Positions 47,229 through 59,000 of a stretch of 64,000 bases of DNA are shown here, in pieces. The DNA is from Dryas octopetala (taxonomy: Eukaryota > Streptophyta > Magnoliopsida > Rosales > Rosaceae), in contig OY992834.1 in assembly GCA_963921425.1 (NCBI GenBank), positions 27,231,923 to 27,295,922 on the forward strand, in the 5' to 3' direction. The number at the start of each line of letters is the position of its first letter. Within the stretch, counting starts at the first letter, position 1. Under the pieces are notes generated by a model, which was not told the origin of the DNA, did not search any database, and saw only the letters and a list, made by a program, of their open reading frames with translations. The position numbers were made by a program, and so were the translations under genes.

Positions 47229-47520
47229 TCAGTAGAAGGTTCTTGATTCTGAAACTGCAATTTCTGGAACATTGGAAGTAAACTGAAACTGCAGTTTATT
47301 GGAGTTGTAGTTACTAACTGCAGTTTCAGAAACTGCAAATGAACTGAAACTGCAGTTTATTTGAGTTGTAAGCTTGCAGTTGTAGTGTAAGTGAAACTGC
47401 AGTTTCTGAAACTGTAAGTGAAACTGCAGTTTCTGAAACTGTAAGTGAAACTGCAGTTTCTGAAACTCCAAAGTAAACTGAAACTGCAGTTTTTTTGGAG
47501 TTGCAGGCTTGCAATTGCAG
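47229..47520. repeat. Palindromic minisatellite (AAACTGCAGTTT core)
   Basis: Six perfect copies of the palindrome AAACTGCAGTTT are spaced through this stretch, three of them in a clean tandem of 27 bp units (about 47389-47468). Other parts repeat GGAGTTGTAG and CTTGCA words. No coding role is apparent. Confidence 0.9.
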
Positions 47521-47764
47521 AACGATGCTTGTGAGTGAAGATGAACAATTGTCGATTTGGTAAAGTTGAAGAAAGAGATCGATTTGGCAAAAAAAAGAAG
47601 AATATCAGTTTTGGGCTGTTTGTGTAGCTGGTTTGGTTGTTATGCGTTTCTTTTGGAAGGTGTCCGCATGTTATATATTGGGGGGCTAGTAGATAGTGTC
47701 CGCAAGTTAATAAAAATAGATTGAGTAGTTTTAGTTAATATTTTGCTTTGTTAGTACCTTATAA

Positions 47765-47860
47765 TTAATGGACTCATATGTGGGGAAGGGAGCTATTAGA
47801 ATTGGGTATTCATTGGCGTGTAGGGGATGGTCAGTCTATTCAAGTTTGTGGACCGTGGTG
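47765..47860 (+). mobile_element. LINE ORF2 fragment
   Basis: The plus strand reads ELLELGIHWRVGDGQSIQV, the usual sentence of plant LINE ORF2 proteins just after the reverse transcriptase. Only about 30 codons are recognisable; no LINE end or poly(A) is seen. A small truncated relic. Confidence 0.5.
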
Positions 47861-48182
47861 AGTTGTTTTCTGCTTAATTCGAATATATCAGTGGGATTTA
47901 GTTGAGATCTAGGCCGTCCACGTACCCTTAGATATTTTTAGCTATAACATGGTGCTGTACTGCTGTGAAATTGAATAATTAGCATTTTCCTAGCCGTAAA
48001 AATAATATAAAAAAAGTACCATTTTCCTTTGTGACATGGCCTACATGAAATTCATTTGGGCCGGGCCTCTAACTTTGGGTCATTCTGCTTAAATTTAGGG
48101 ATACATCGCCTTTTGCTTTTTCTCGTCTTAACCTTTCCCCATCTCTCTCTCTCTCTCTCTCTAAATTTTTGGTTCACCAAAA

Positions 48183-49169
48183 ATGGCCGCCATGATCTCA
48201 CGCAGACTCAGCTCCAAGCTTGTAAGATCCTTTCATTCTTCTTCATCATTGTCCTTATCCTACTCCACCTACTTCATCACCCAAAAGCTCCAAAATCCTA
48301 AAACCCCTAAACCCTTCGCCCACTTCTCCAATCCCACTTTCCCTCAAACACTCTCAAACCCTGAATTCGATCTTTCAAACCCTTTCACATCTTCATCAAC
48401 CCCCACCACCATTGTCAACGACTACGAAACAGCACCAAATCCAAAACCCATAAACCCCAATCTCGATTTCTTTGGGTCACATTCAAGTTCCAGTACACAA
48501 TTCAAAAGCCTTCACCAAAGGGTCTTTGATCCTGAACCCAATAATTTCAATCTTGGTTTTACACGATCATGTTCAAGTTTCAGTACCAATTTGTACAATC
48601 CTAGGCTGAAATGGTTATCAGATAACAAACCCAGATTTCTTTCAACCTCTGGTTCATCATCATCATCATCATCATCACCAGAATCTGAGAAACCCCAAAA
48701 GCCTAGTGAATACCCCAGCCAAAACCCTGAGTTCAAGCACCAAGAAATCGAAGGACCGACCGTGGAGCGTGACCTCTCTGCTCTGGCCAATGAGACCAGA
48801 GCAGTTCTCGAAGGCATGGCGAAGAACATGTACAGTCTGAGCAGGGCAGTGGCTCTTCTGGGTTTGGTCCAACTCGGCCTTGGAGCTTGGATTTCATACA
48901 TCACTCGGTCTTCGCCAATTCCGGAGGTCTCAATTCAGAGCTTTCTGGCATTTGGGTTGCCCTTCTCATTGGCATTCATGTTGAGGCAGTCTTTGAAGCC
49001 CATACACTTCTTTACGAAGATGGAATTGCAAGGTAGGCTGCAGATTTTGACTCTCACTCTTCAGGTTGCTAAAAATTTGAATATCTTCTTTGTTCGGGTT
49101 CGTGGACTTTCTCTCTTGTGTATTGCTGGTTTGTCGGTTGGAGTTTTGTTCACAATGCTTACAAGATAG
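48183..49169 (+). CDS. Unnamed membrane protein with organelle-type N-terminus
   Basis: A single-exon frame of 328 residues starting [20 protein letters not shown]. The first 40 residues are rich in Ser/Arg with no acidic residue, like a mitochondrial presequence. Residues about 40-190 are low-complexity, Pro/Ser/Asn-rich (with a run of Ser at about 158-168). The C-terminal third looks conserved: [20 protein letters not shown], a hydrophobic span [17 protein letters not shown], a second [15 protein letters not shown], and a last [18 protein letters not shown], giving three likely membrane segments. I recognise no enzyme motif and give no function. A CT-rich leader precedes the ATG (AAAATGGCC). 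Codon use and length of the open frame support a real gene. Confidence 0.85.
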   Translation: MAAMISRRLSSKLVRSFHSSSSLSLSYSTYFITQKLQNPKTPKPFAHFSNPTFPQTLSNPEFDLSNPFTSSSTPTTIVNDYETAPNPKPINPNLDFFGSHSSSSTQFKSLHQRVFDPEPNNFNLGFTRSCSSFSTNLYNPRLKWLSDNKPRFLSTSGSSSSSSSSPESEKPQKPSEYPSQNPEFKHQEIEGPTVERDLSALANETRAVLEGMAKNMYSLSRAVALLGLVQLGLGAWISYITRSSPIPEVSIQSFLAFGLPFSLAFMLRQSLKPIHFFTKMELQGRLQILTLTLQVAKNLNIFFVRVRGLSLLCIAGLSVGVLFTMLTR

Positions 49170-50278
49170 TTTTAGTTATGATTAATAAGATTGTTTTCAT
49201 GAATTTTGATTCGTGATTATGTTGTTGGATTGTCATATGGTTGATTTACCAAATTCGAATCAGATTATTAGTTATGGAGTATTTCCATTTTTGTTTGCTG
49301 TGTTAACAGATTTTACCACCCAAGATATAGGATATGGATTGTAGTATTGGCATAGTTATGAGTAGGGTTGGCGCTTTGCAATCTGCTGCGATGATACGAT
49401 TTGAACTCAACATGAAGTTAACGGATTATATTAGATTTGTCATTACATAACACCAACTCATTAATTACACTTGCTAATTCGAATAATAAACATGTCAAAT
49501 TAGAGCAAATACGAATAACTCAATCTTGACACAGCAAACATGTTTATTTGATATCATATAAAGAAATGGCTAATTTTCTTATTTTTTAATGAGAGGAATT
49601 GAGAATTATACGATTATTTTGTAGATTTTGATAGTATCACGATTCTATCTTATGAGTGTTGATCATAAATTTGGTTTAGAAATAAGAGGATTTGGAATTT
49701 TTTGATCACAATATATGTGGCTCAACACATACACGATACAATTAATAATGGATATGTTAGGTTTGTTTCAACTCCTTTGATTAATCAAATATTTCGGGTT
49801 ATGATTAATTAGTATTTGGCACAAATACCCACAATCAATTCGATGGGCATGTTTGTTAGTGGCTTTTGGAGAGCTTAAAAGCGCTTTTACATATATTTGG
49901 CAAAAAAAAGTTAAAAGTCCTATTAGATTATAGAAGTACTTGTATACATTGAGAAAGGTTATGAAGCACTTCCACGTATATTTACACAAAGCACTTTGAT
50001 TTTTAGTATACAAATTTATGTACTTCTAACAAAAACACTCTCTGGATAAGCACTCCTGAGGATTTGCCTAGGCAACTCTTTATTTTAGTATGCATAAAGT
50101 TAATTTGAAATGTTGGTGCCATTGTAACTGGAAAAGCATATGGTGTTACATTGTCTCCGCACCTGCAAATACTGACGCATACTTATGCTTTCTGCTGTAA
50201 GAGAGAGGAGAGCTAGTGGATACAGCAATCAGCAGAATCCAAAATTGATGTATTATGTATTTGTAGGTGAAGGAACTC
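49170..50278. other. Spacer between membrane-protein gene and copia element
   Basis: 3' flank of the gene and AT-rich DNA. No further gene, repeat ends or RNA seen. The last five bases AACTC (50274-50278) are the copia target site. Confidence 0.6.
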
Positions 50279-50557
50279 TGTTGGAATAATAAATGAGTGG
50301 CTGTTCCTATTCTTTCCTCGAGTAGCCAGAAAGGCCTGTTTACTGTTATTAGGCTATTGTAGCCCTTTGAGGCATTTAATATTTGTTCGTTGGGTGCTGT
50401 TCCCAGCCCCTTATTTGTACCAAGATAGCAGAATGCTGTCTTCATAATGTTAATGAGATTAAGTGTCTCTATGTGGATGTAGGCTTGGTTTTCTTCCAGC
50501 TGAACCACCAAATCCTTTTGTCTTCCTGTTAAGCTTAACAGCTTAAGCTTTTCTTCA
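50279..50557 (+). repeat. 5' LTR of the Ty1/copia element
   Basis: 279 bp, TG...CA, one difference from the 3' LTR. Confidence 0.95.
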
Positions 50558-50569
50558 TGGTATCAGAGC
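50558..50569 (+). other. Primer-binding site of the copia element
   Basis: TGGTATCAGAGC directly after the LTR, initiator-Met tRNA type. Confidence 0.9.
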
Positions 50570-50616
50570 ACTAAGCTCCTTAACCATTCCGCATTTTTTT
50601 TTCTTACTCTTCTTAC

Positions 50617-53600
50617 ATGGGGGAAGAACAAGAGAAACACCCTTTTGGGTCGCCCTTGGGTCTGAACGTATATGTACCCTCTCCTTCATCACCATTTACT
50701 TTGGGTTTGTCTGAACCAGAGTCCAATCCAAGTCTCAGACTTTGCTCTGTTTTACTGAATGGCCTGAACTACATTCCTTGGTCTAGAGCTATTACTTTGG
50801 CTTTAGGAGGAAGATCAAAACTTGGCTATATCAATGGAAAAATCACTGCTCCAGAAGCTGAAGATCCAAAATTCGAAGAGTGGCTTTGTAAAGACCAACT
50901 GGTCATGTCATGGATGCTTAATTCCATGGAACCACAGATTGCCGAAATATTCAGCTACTCTGAATCTGCTCAACTTCTCTGGGAATCTGTCAAAGAAATG
51001 TATGGCCATCAAAACAACGCAGCTCGAATCTTCCAACTTCAGAAAGAAATTGCAAGCCTTACTCAAGGTGGGAAAACCTTCGTTGAACATCTGGGAAAGC
51101 TAAAAGGCATGTGGAACGAGCTAGCACTATACCGACCTCACACCACAGATAACACAACCCTTCTAAAACGTGCAGAAGAAGATAAGATTTTTCAAGTTTT
51201 GACCAGCCTGGATTCCGAGTATGAAGATCTACGTAAGCATATTCTCATGAGTATTGAACTTCCCACTTTCTCCAATATTTGTACTACTATTCAACGAGAA
51301 GAAGTGAGGAAAAAGACCATGAATCCTCTAGTAAAATCTATGTCTGAGTTATCAGAATCAAAAGCCTTCGTGACTGAGAAGCAACGATCAGAAAATAAGA
51401 ATTTCAAGGACTTCAAGGGAAAACGAAGTCCTGTCTCATGTGAACATTGTGGACAAGCACGACACACTAAGGACAGATGCTGGATTCTTTATCCACACCT
51501 GAAACGCCAATTCAACAAGGACAGTAGAAATTTTTTCAAGTCTACTACAGATAGCAAAGGTCCGCCAAAGTTTACAGCTAATCTTGCTTCAGAAGAAACT
51601 ACCACCCGAAATTCCTCATCTTCTGCTTTAATCAATCAACTCACTCAACTGCTCCAACAAATGGGGAGGAATGAGAAATCCAATTCTGATTATCCAGCGA
51701 CTTCTCTTGCTCCAGGTACTTTTCATGCTTTTTCATCTTTGTCCCATAATGATCTTTCTGATATCTGGATTGTAGACTCGGGAGCAACAGACCACATGAC
51801 TAACAACAAGCAGGGTCTCCAAAATCTTCAAAATGCTGATAAGAATCAGTCTGTATCCGTTGCCAATGGTTGTTCTGTACCTGTTCTTGGCTATGGAAAA
51901 TTTAATCCACTTGGTTTAAACGTTTTATCTGATGCACTCTACGTACCTTCATTTCCTTTTCAGTTGTTATCAGTGGGCAAACTAACCAATGCTTTAAACT
52001 GTGATGCTATTTTCTCTTCACATTCTGTGGTTTTTCAGGATCGAATGACCAAGAAGAAGATTGGTGAGGGCGTTTATTCCAATGGGCTGTACTTGGTAAG
52101 ACAACCAATCAATCAGTCCAGGGTACTTCAAGCTTCTGCCTCAGCAACTGATAACTTGTGGCATCAACGTTTGGGCCATCCATCTACCCGTGTGCTCAAA
52201 TCTTTGTTTCCTTCTTTTAATTCTAGCTTTTTTAAGTGTGATATTTGTCATTATTCTAAACAAACCAGATTACCTTTTGTGTCATCTGTTTCTAGAGCTA
52301 AGAAACCTTTTGATTTAATACATTCTGATTTATGGGGACCAGTCCCTATTGATTCTCATGATGGTTTCAAATATTTTGTTATATTTGTGGATGATTGTTC
52401 TCGTACTACCTGGCTTTATCTCTTAAAATCAAAAAATGAAACTTTGTCTTGTTTCAAAGATTTTTGTAGCATGGTTGTTACCCAATTCAATTCCCATGTC
52501 AAAGTTCTAAGGTCAGATAATGGCACCGAATTTTTGTCCAACAATTTCATTGAGTATTTATCTGAACATGGCATTTTACATGAAACAAGTTGTGTAGGCA
52601 CCCCTCAACAGAATGGAGTGGCAGAGAGAAAAAATCGCGATCTACTTGAAAAAACAAGGTCTCTCTTGTTCCAAATGCACGTTCCAAAGAAGTTTTGGTC
52701 ACAAGGTGTCCTTGCTGCCACCTACTTAATCAACAGATTACCTAGTCGTGTCCTCAACTTCAGATCTCCACTTGAAGTTATTAAAAGCAGACGATTGAAC
52801 TTGTCTCATTTACGTGTGTTTGGCTGCCAATGCTTTGTGCATATTCAAGCTGTTCACCGAGACAAGTTGGAACCTCGAGCTACCTCATGTGCGTTCCTTG
52901 GGTACTCCTCCACAAAAAAGGGATATAAGTGCTATGATCCCTTAACTCAGAAGATCCTTATCTCTCGGGATGTCTCTTTCGACGAAACCAAACCTTTCTT
53001 TGGAACTCAACAAGAGACACATCTTCAGGGGGAGAATTTATTTGATCAAATTCCACTACCCATTGTGGATGACTGTCCTCTGCCTACACATCCCGCTACT
53101 AGTGAATTGGAAGCCATAGACAACAATTCAATTGCTTCCCATCAACCCGTACCTACACCTCCCTCTGCAGCTCCTAGAAGGTCCAATAGAACTCGTCAAG
53201 AGTCAACAAGGCTCAAAGACTTTGTCACCTATCAAGTCTCCAGGTATCCTATTGACAATTATCTCTCTTATAATAATTTCTCACCCTCACATGTTGCATT
53301 TGTTAGTTGTATCTCAAAGATCACAGAGCCAACCAGTTTCCATGAAGCTAATAAACAACCCATTTGGCGTAAAGCAATGCAAGAAGAGCTCCAAGCACTT
53401 GATGACAATAAAACTTGGACCATTGTCCCACTTCCAAAGGATAAGAGACCAGTTGGATGTCGCTGGGTCTACAAAACAAAGTTCAATTGCGATGGAACCA
53501 TAGAGCGACATAAGGCCCGGCTGGTAGCTAAAGGTTTTACCCAAACCTATGGGGTGGATTATAAGGAAACCTTCGCCCCTGTTGCCAAAATGAACTCTGT

Positions 53601-54861
53601 TCGTGTGCTCCTATCTGTGGCTGTCAATCACAATTGGCCTCTACATCAAATGGACGTAAAAAACGCGTTCTTACATGGTGAACTAGAGGAAGAAGTTTTT
53701 ATGACCATTCCCCCCGGGTACATCCACACAGCTCCGACTGGTATGGTGTGCAAGCTCCACAAAGCTCTCTATGGTCTGAAACAGTCCCCCCGTGCTTGGT
53801 ATGCTAAGCTAAGTTCTGTTCTCGAAGGCACAGGATTCAAACGTAGTAGTGCTGATTCGTCCCTGTTCATTAAGCAAAGCTCTTCAGGAATTGTGGTTGT
53901 TCTCATTTATGTTGACGATCTCATTATTACTGGAAGCAGTGGAACTGCTATTGCCCAACTAAAGTCATCTCTCTCTCAACAATTTTCCATCAAAGACTTG
54001 GGTACTCTCAAGTACTTTCTCGGCATTGAAGTTGTTTCCTCCACCAAAGGCTTGTTTTTAAACCAAAGAAAATATGTCTTGGATCTTCTCAAAGAAATCG
54101 GAATGCTTGATGTCAAACCCATGTCCAATCCTGTTACAAGTAAAGGTAAACTCGACTTGGATGGAGAACCTCTAACCGACATCAGCAAATATCAAAGAAT
54201 AGTGGGTAGGTTGATTTATCTCACTATCACTCGTCCTGACATCACGTTTGCTGTGAGTCAGGTCAGTCAATTCATGCACTCACCCAAGTCACACCACTGG
54301 ACTGCAGTTAAAAGGATCCTTCGCTATTTGAAAGGTTCCCCTGGTCAAGGCATTGTAATGGCACCTCATGGGCACTCTCAGATCATGGGATACTGTGATG
54401 CAGATTGGGCAGGGGATCCCATTAATCGAAAGTCCACTTCTGGGTTCTGTACATTTGTTGGCGGCAATCTCGTTACCTGGAAAAGCAAAAAACAAACTGT
54501 GGTTGCTCGCTCCAGCGCTGAAGCCGAATATAGGGCCATGGCATCTGTTACAAGTGAGTTAGTCTGGCTTCAGTATCTCCTCAAAGATTTGGGCGTCAGT
54601 TTCTCTCTTCCTATGCAACTTATGTGTGATAATCAAGCCGCCATTCACATCGCATCCAATCCTGTTTTTCATGAACGGACTAAGCATATTGAGGTTGATT
54701 GCCATTTTATACGAGAAAAAGTTCAAGCAAACATTATCAAGCCTCTGTTTGTGAGAAGTGGCGACCAACTTGCTGATATTCTCACCAAAGGCATTCCAAC
54801 CAATCAGTTCCATCATATCTTGTCCAAGCTTGGATCTGCCAATGTTCTCGCCCAAGCTTGA
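50617..54861 (+). CDS. Ty1/copia gag-pol polyprotein
   Basis: One open frame of 1,414 residues from ATG 50617 (MGEEQEKHPF). Order: gag of the UBN2/copia type (about residues 40-250), a zinc knuckle (CEHCGQARHTKDRC, about 275-288), protease (WIVDSGATDHM, about 385-395), integrase with GAG-pre-integrase (LWHQRLGHPS) and catalytic core (about 510-720), reverse transcriptase (about 920-1160, IYVDDLIITG) and RNase H (CDADWAGDPINRKSTSGF, about 1265-1400). Integrase before reverse transcriptase marks the copia superfamily. It is a single-frame element, as in most plant copia families. Confidence 0.96.
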   Translation: MGEEQEKHPFGSPLGLNVYVPSPSSPFTLGLSEPESNPSLRLCSVLLNGLNYIPWSRAITLALGGRSKLGYINGKITAPEAEDPKFEEWLCKDQLVMSWMLNSMEPQIAEIFSYSESAQLLWESVKEMYGHQNNAARIFQLQKEIASLTQGGKTFVEHLGKLKGMWNELALYRPHTTDNTTLLKRAEEDKIFQVLTSLDSEYEDLRKHILMSIELPTFSNICTTIQREEVRKKTMNPLVKSMSELSESKAFVTEKQRSENKNFKDFKGKRSPVSCEHCGQARHTKDRCWILYPHLKRQFNKDSRNFFKSTTDSKGPPKFTANLASEETTTRNSSSSALINQLTQLLQQMGRNEKSNSDYPATSLAPGTFHAFSSLSHNDLSDIWIVDSGATDHMTNNKQGLQNLQNADKNQSVSVANGCSVPVLGYGKFNPLGLNVLSDALYVPSFPFQLLSVGKLTNALNCDAIFSSHSVVFQDRMTKKKIGEGVYSNGLYLVRQPINQSRVLQASASATDNLWHQRLGHPSTRVLKSLFPSFNSSFFKCDICHYSKQTRLPFVSSVSRAKKPFDLIHSDLWGPVPIDSHDGFKYFVIFVDDCSRTTWLYLLKSKNETLSCFKDFCSMVVTQFNSHVKVLRSDNGTEFLSNNFIEYLSEHGILHETSCVGTPQQNGVAERKNRDLLEKTRSLLFQMHVPKKFWSQGVLAATYLINRLPSRVLNFRSPLEVIKSRRLNLSHLRVFGCQCFVHIQAVHRDKLEPRATSCAFLGYSSTKKGYKCYDPLTQKILISRDVSFDETKPFFGTQQETHLQGENLFDQIPLPIVDDCPLPTHPATSELEAIDNNSIASHQPVPTPPSAAPRRSNRTRQESTRLKDFVTYQVSRYPIDNYLSYNNFSPSHVAFVSCISKITEPTSFHEANKQPIWRKAMQEELQALDDNKTWTIVPLPKDKRPVGCRWVYKTKFNCDGTIERHKARLVAKGFTQTYGVDYKETFAPVAKMNSVRVLLSVAVNHNWPLHQMDVKNAFLHGELEEEVFMTIPPGYIHTAPTGMVCKLHKALYGLKQSPRAWYAKLSSVLEGTGFKRSSADSSLFIKQSSSGIVVVLIYVDDLIITGSSGTAIAQLKSSLSQQFSIKDLGTLKYFLGIEVVSSTKGLFLNQRKYVLDLLKEIGMLDVKPMSNPVTSKGKLDLDGEPLTDISKYQRIVGRLIYLTITRPDITFAVSQVSQFMHSPKSHHWTAVKRILRYLKGSPGQGIVMAPHGHSQIMGYCDADWAGDPINRKSTSGFCTFVGGNLVTWKSKKQTVVARSSAEAEYRAMASVTSELVWLQYLLKDLGVSFSLPMQLMCDNQAAIHIASNPVFHERTKHIEVDCHFIREKVQANIIKPLFVRSGDQLADILTKGIPTNQFHHILSKLGSANVLAQA

Positions 54862-54868
54862 GGGGGAG

Positions 54869-55147
54869 TGTTGGAATAATAAATGAGTGGCTGTTCCTAT
54901 TCTTTCCTCGAGTAGCCAGAAAGGCCTGTTTACTGTTATTAGGCTATTGTAGCCCTTTGAGGCATTTAATATTTGTTCGTTGGGTGCTGTTCCCAGCCCC
55001 TTATTTGTACCAAGATAGCAGAATGCTATCTTCATAATGTTAATGAGATTAAGTGTCTCTATGTGGATGTAGGCTTGGTTTTCTTCCAGCTGAACCACCA
55101 AATCCTTTTGTCTTCCTGTTAAGCTTAACAGCTTAAGCTTTTCTTCA
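54869..55147 (+). repeat. 3' LTR of the Ty1/copia element
   Basis: 279 bp, preceded by the polypurine tract and followed by AACTC. Confidence 0.95.
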
Positions 55148-55152
55148 AACTC

Positions 55153-56099
55153 CTTTCCAAATTTCAAACCAAAATAAAAGAAGGTGATCAATGTTTTTCA
55201 AATAGGGGAACCGCCAATCATGGGCTTTCCAGGCCCCCTATTCTTGATCCCTTTGGCATTCTTCAGATTTTTATTTTTTATTTTTTTTGGCCAGGAGCAT
55301 TTTTCAGATATTTGAATAATTGGGAATGTGATATCTTGAGGTGCATTTTCCAGCATTGCTTTAGTGCCACTACCATTTACTCACTCGCAGTCATTTGTGC
55401 AAGAGTAATACAATAGAAAAACCTTAAACTAGAATTACAACACCAAACCTCATTTATCTCTATCAAACAAATTTCATCATAAATTGGTGATTACAAATTT
55501 TAATTTTCTTTCGCTGAAATTTGTGATCACTCGCAATCAAATAGCATACATATTAAAAGTAATATAATATACATTGCACACTTTTTGACTCATTAATCGA
55601 AATAGCCACATATGACTAGATATCACTAAATCGACTATATATGTAAGAAAATAATAAATAAAGCTAGCTGGTGCACTTCGGAAGCAACTTAAATTTCCTT
55701 TTTCCGCTTTTATCATTTTTTTTAGTGTTTATAGAATTATAAGAATTACAAAACAAATTAAAAGATATGATCCTTCAAAAAGAAACCATTTATCCGTCCT
55801 CCCTAGTCCCTATACACAAATTTAATCCTAAAAGTACATCTCCGGAAGGTTACCCGAGCAATCACTTTCTCCCATGCCGGAACAACCAAACCCCCTTTTC
55901 TCTCCAACTCAAAAGAATTATACCCAAAAACAATTGTGAGTAGGGAAGCCTCCCCCACACCTCCTCAGACCTCCTTGCAACAATGTTCTCAACCATATAC
56001 AAAAAGAATATACTCCAATTTGTTGGATTTCAAACGACCTTGAGCATACAAGTGGTGCAATTTCAAGTCGGGCATTTTGTAGAAGGTAACATTTTTTTA
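55153..56099. other. Spacer downstream of the RRM gene
   Basis: AT-rich spacer that must contain the 3' UTR of the minus-strand RRM gene. No other gene or repeat ends are seen. Confidence 0.6.
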
Positions 56100-59000
56100 C
56101 TAGCTGCCCTCTGGCTTGGGTTCTGTTCGCACATAAGTGAGACTACGAGCTGTTGGTGAGGGAACAAAATTGCCAGAGACTGAAGCACCACTGTCACCAG
56201 GAGTGGCCTGAGTATCCCGCTTCCACTGCAAGCTCCTGGCTCCAGGTTTGATTAGGGGACGAGGCCTAAACGCACCAGGCATGCCTCTTGGGTAAGAAGA
56301 CCTAGCAAACCTGGCAGTGGCAAATGGAGAACCACGGGCAATCCGTGGCCATGTCATGACAGGAGCAACTTCTTGATGTGCAGCACCCCTCTTTACAACC
56401 TGCCAATGGGATAATGATTGTAAGGATTGTCCTATAAGTAACTCCATTTAAACGCCCCCCTCCCCCCACCACCAACAAGAAAAAAAAAAAAAAGTATGGA
56501 TTCCACATCACAGTTGACATAGTCTAATACTTGATGGGTGACGGCCAAAATGCAATGGTCATTGAAGACATATCCATGTTGCAAAAGTTGTGCTTGCAGG
56601 ACGAATATGTGGCAATATATAAATTATGAGCTCACAATAGCAAAAAGATATCGCTTTTAGTAAATTATGAGATGTAGTTTCTGCAATTATTACCTTAAGT
56701 ATCCGTGACATAAAGGAGGTACCATCCAGAGATAGTGCATTGTCTGCTGCCTCCTTTCGTGTGAACTCTACGTAAGCCGACCTGCTCAAGTACCGATATT
56801 CAGAAAAAGAGTAACTGAAGAATATGTATTGTCCCCAAATAAAAGGAAAAATTATGCCTTGTAGCTGTGAAAGGTAAGTAGAATTATGAGACGACACATC
56901 TTACCCTTTAGGCTGCCCAGTTGCTGCATCAGTAAGTATCACCACTTTTAGCACTTCCCCAAACTTGTTGAAATGTCGAGACAGACTATCTTTTGTGGCA
57001 GCAAAGTGGACCTGTGAATTTGTAACAAATATAACAAAACTAAGAACGTAGAGAACCAAGACAAACTCTGAAACCCAGAAGAGCAAAAAGATGAGCTATT
57101 ACATTGCTAACGAAGATAGTTCGAGAATCTGCGTCCTCCAAAGGACGACCAGCAGCATATTGACCTGCACAATATTGTAAAAACAATAAATTATATACAT
57201 AGTTGTATACTGCTGAAATCAAGGAAGATCCAATGCAGGAAAGGGAATCAATCGTTTGAAGAGCTAATAACAAGGGATCAACTCCCCTAAATTGGGGAGG
57301 AAAACTAGCATCTCCACTTTAAACAATATTAACATGCAGGAAAAAAAAGTGTCGACTATTTTTATGAGTTCCAAAACTCACCAGTGGAAGATGAAAGCAA
57401 CTTCTGGGAGTCTGCAGCAGGATTTGCCTGTTATCACCGACGCAAGTAGCTGAGTATAAAGGAAAATTGAGAAAGTGAAGATAAACATACATGTAAGGCG
57501 TGTGTGTGTGTGTTCATCTTACATTTCCATTACCAACTGAGACAGGGTTGCCATTCTCCTTCATCACACGCAAATCAGATTTAGGAACCCCTGCCTCATC
57601 ATCCTGTACAGATTTCCAATCATCCAGTTCAGCAACTTCTCTTGGCTCCTGATGAGGTGGTTTCCAAGTATTGACATTCACAGATATGTTCACAAGCTTA
57701 TGTGAAGAATTTGCAGCTCCAGTAGGTCGACTATAATCTTTATTCCTTGATGTCCGCATAACATTGTCAGCATTCTTAGCTACACTGTTCTGCACCTTCA
57801 GTGAATTCTCACCCTTGTTTCCACCAGATGTCCCAGTTTGTGAAACATCAGTAACTCTACGACCCATAACATTGACATCATCAAAACCTTCATTGTCTGA
57901 TATGGAATCAGAAACCAAACCAGTATCACTTTCTAACATAGTATTCCCTACATACTGCCCACTGTGTTCACTTCTTTGTAGATATGTTGATCGGGTTTGC
58001 TCAAGTATTTGGACATCTTCATATTCAACATCCTCAGTAGCAGCTTCTCTAAATGAAGTGAGTGGCCCACTGGTCTCTGAAACATCCATACCACGACCAA
58101 GCCGGTCAAACACACTTCCGGAAGATTTAACTCTTGTCACATCTTCAGCAGCTTCTGCCATGGCTTTCATTACAGTTGCCATGGGATTTGGCACTCTGGC
58201 AACAGTTGCCATGGGATTTGGCACTCTGGCAACAGTTGCCATGGGATTTGGCACTCTGGAAACGGACTGGATTCGTCGGGGACGATCAACCAATGTTGAG
58301 TCAACAGTGGGTGTAGAAACCACAGAACGGAGGCGCTTCAATGAAGGCTCCATTGCTGAATTGGATTGCCTTGAGGTTGTCAGAGCATCACGCACAGCAA
58401 ATTGAAGCAGCCGTCGAGGGGCATCAATATTCGCTTGCGAAACTGGTTCCCTCTGTGAAGATATTGATTATTGACTCAGAAAATTGGATAATAATAATCA
58501 AAGTGCACACTTTTTATACCAAAGAAGAATTTTCGAGGAGAATGAGTCTAGTCTACAACATTAACTTGCTTAAATACACATAAAATCCTCTTTTTCATTG
58601 ATGAGGGGACGAGGGGGAGGGCAGAATATACATTGAAAACCATAGATATATTAAAAGCCAGTAATGTTAACACCCATGCAAGCACATGCAAATTAATGCT
58701 TGATATCAACAACAAAATATTCTAAAAAGAAAATGAAGGGGAAAAGATTAAATGCTATTTCAGTTTCCACATAAAACATGGTCAAGAATGGAACACTGAT
58801 GGATCGAAGAATAATAAACGAAACAACTTAAAACAAATCTTTCCAATCTGCAGATGCGATTCATGTAAAAATGACAGTTCCAATACTGAAAAACAATACA
58901 GTTTCGATACTGAAAAGCAAGACAGTTCCAAACTGAAAAGCAAGACAGTTCCAATACTGAAAAGCAAGACAGTTCCAATACTGAAAAACAAGACAGATCC

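Larger units (their letters stand above)
50279..55147 (+). mobile_element. Ty1/copia LTR retrotransposon, looks whole
   Basis: 4,869 bp. Two 279 bp LTRs (TGTTGG...TTCTTCA), 5 bp target duplication AACTC (50274-50278 and 55148-55152), primer site TGGTATCAGAGC (50558-50569), polypurine tract GAGGGGGAG (54860-54868) and one long gag-pol frame. The LTRs differ at a single position, so it is very young, roughly within the last few hundred thousand years. It lies between two convergent host genes. It looks whole in layout; activity is not claimed. Confidence 0.96.

Noticed and set aside
47350-47480. CRISPR-like regular spacing of short palindromes
   Set aside because: The genome is clearly plant; units are adjacent with no unique spacers, so this is a minisatellite.
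57764-58405. 213-codon plus-strand frame opposite RRM exon 4
   Set aside because: It mirrors the real exon on the other strand; the minus-strand frame joins in phase with eight other exons.
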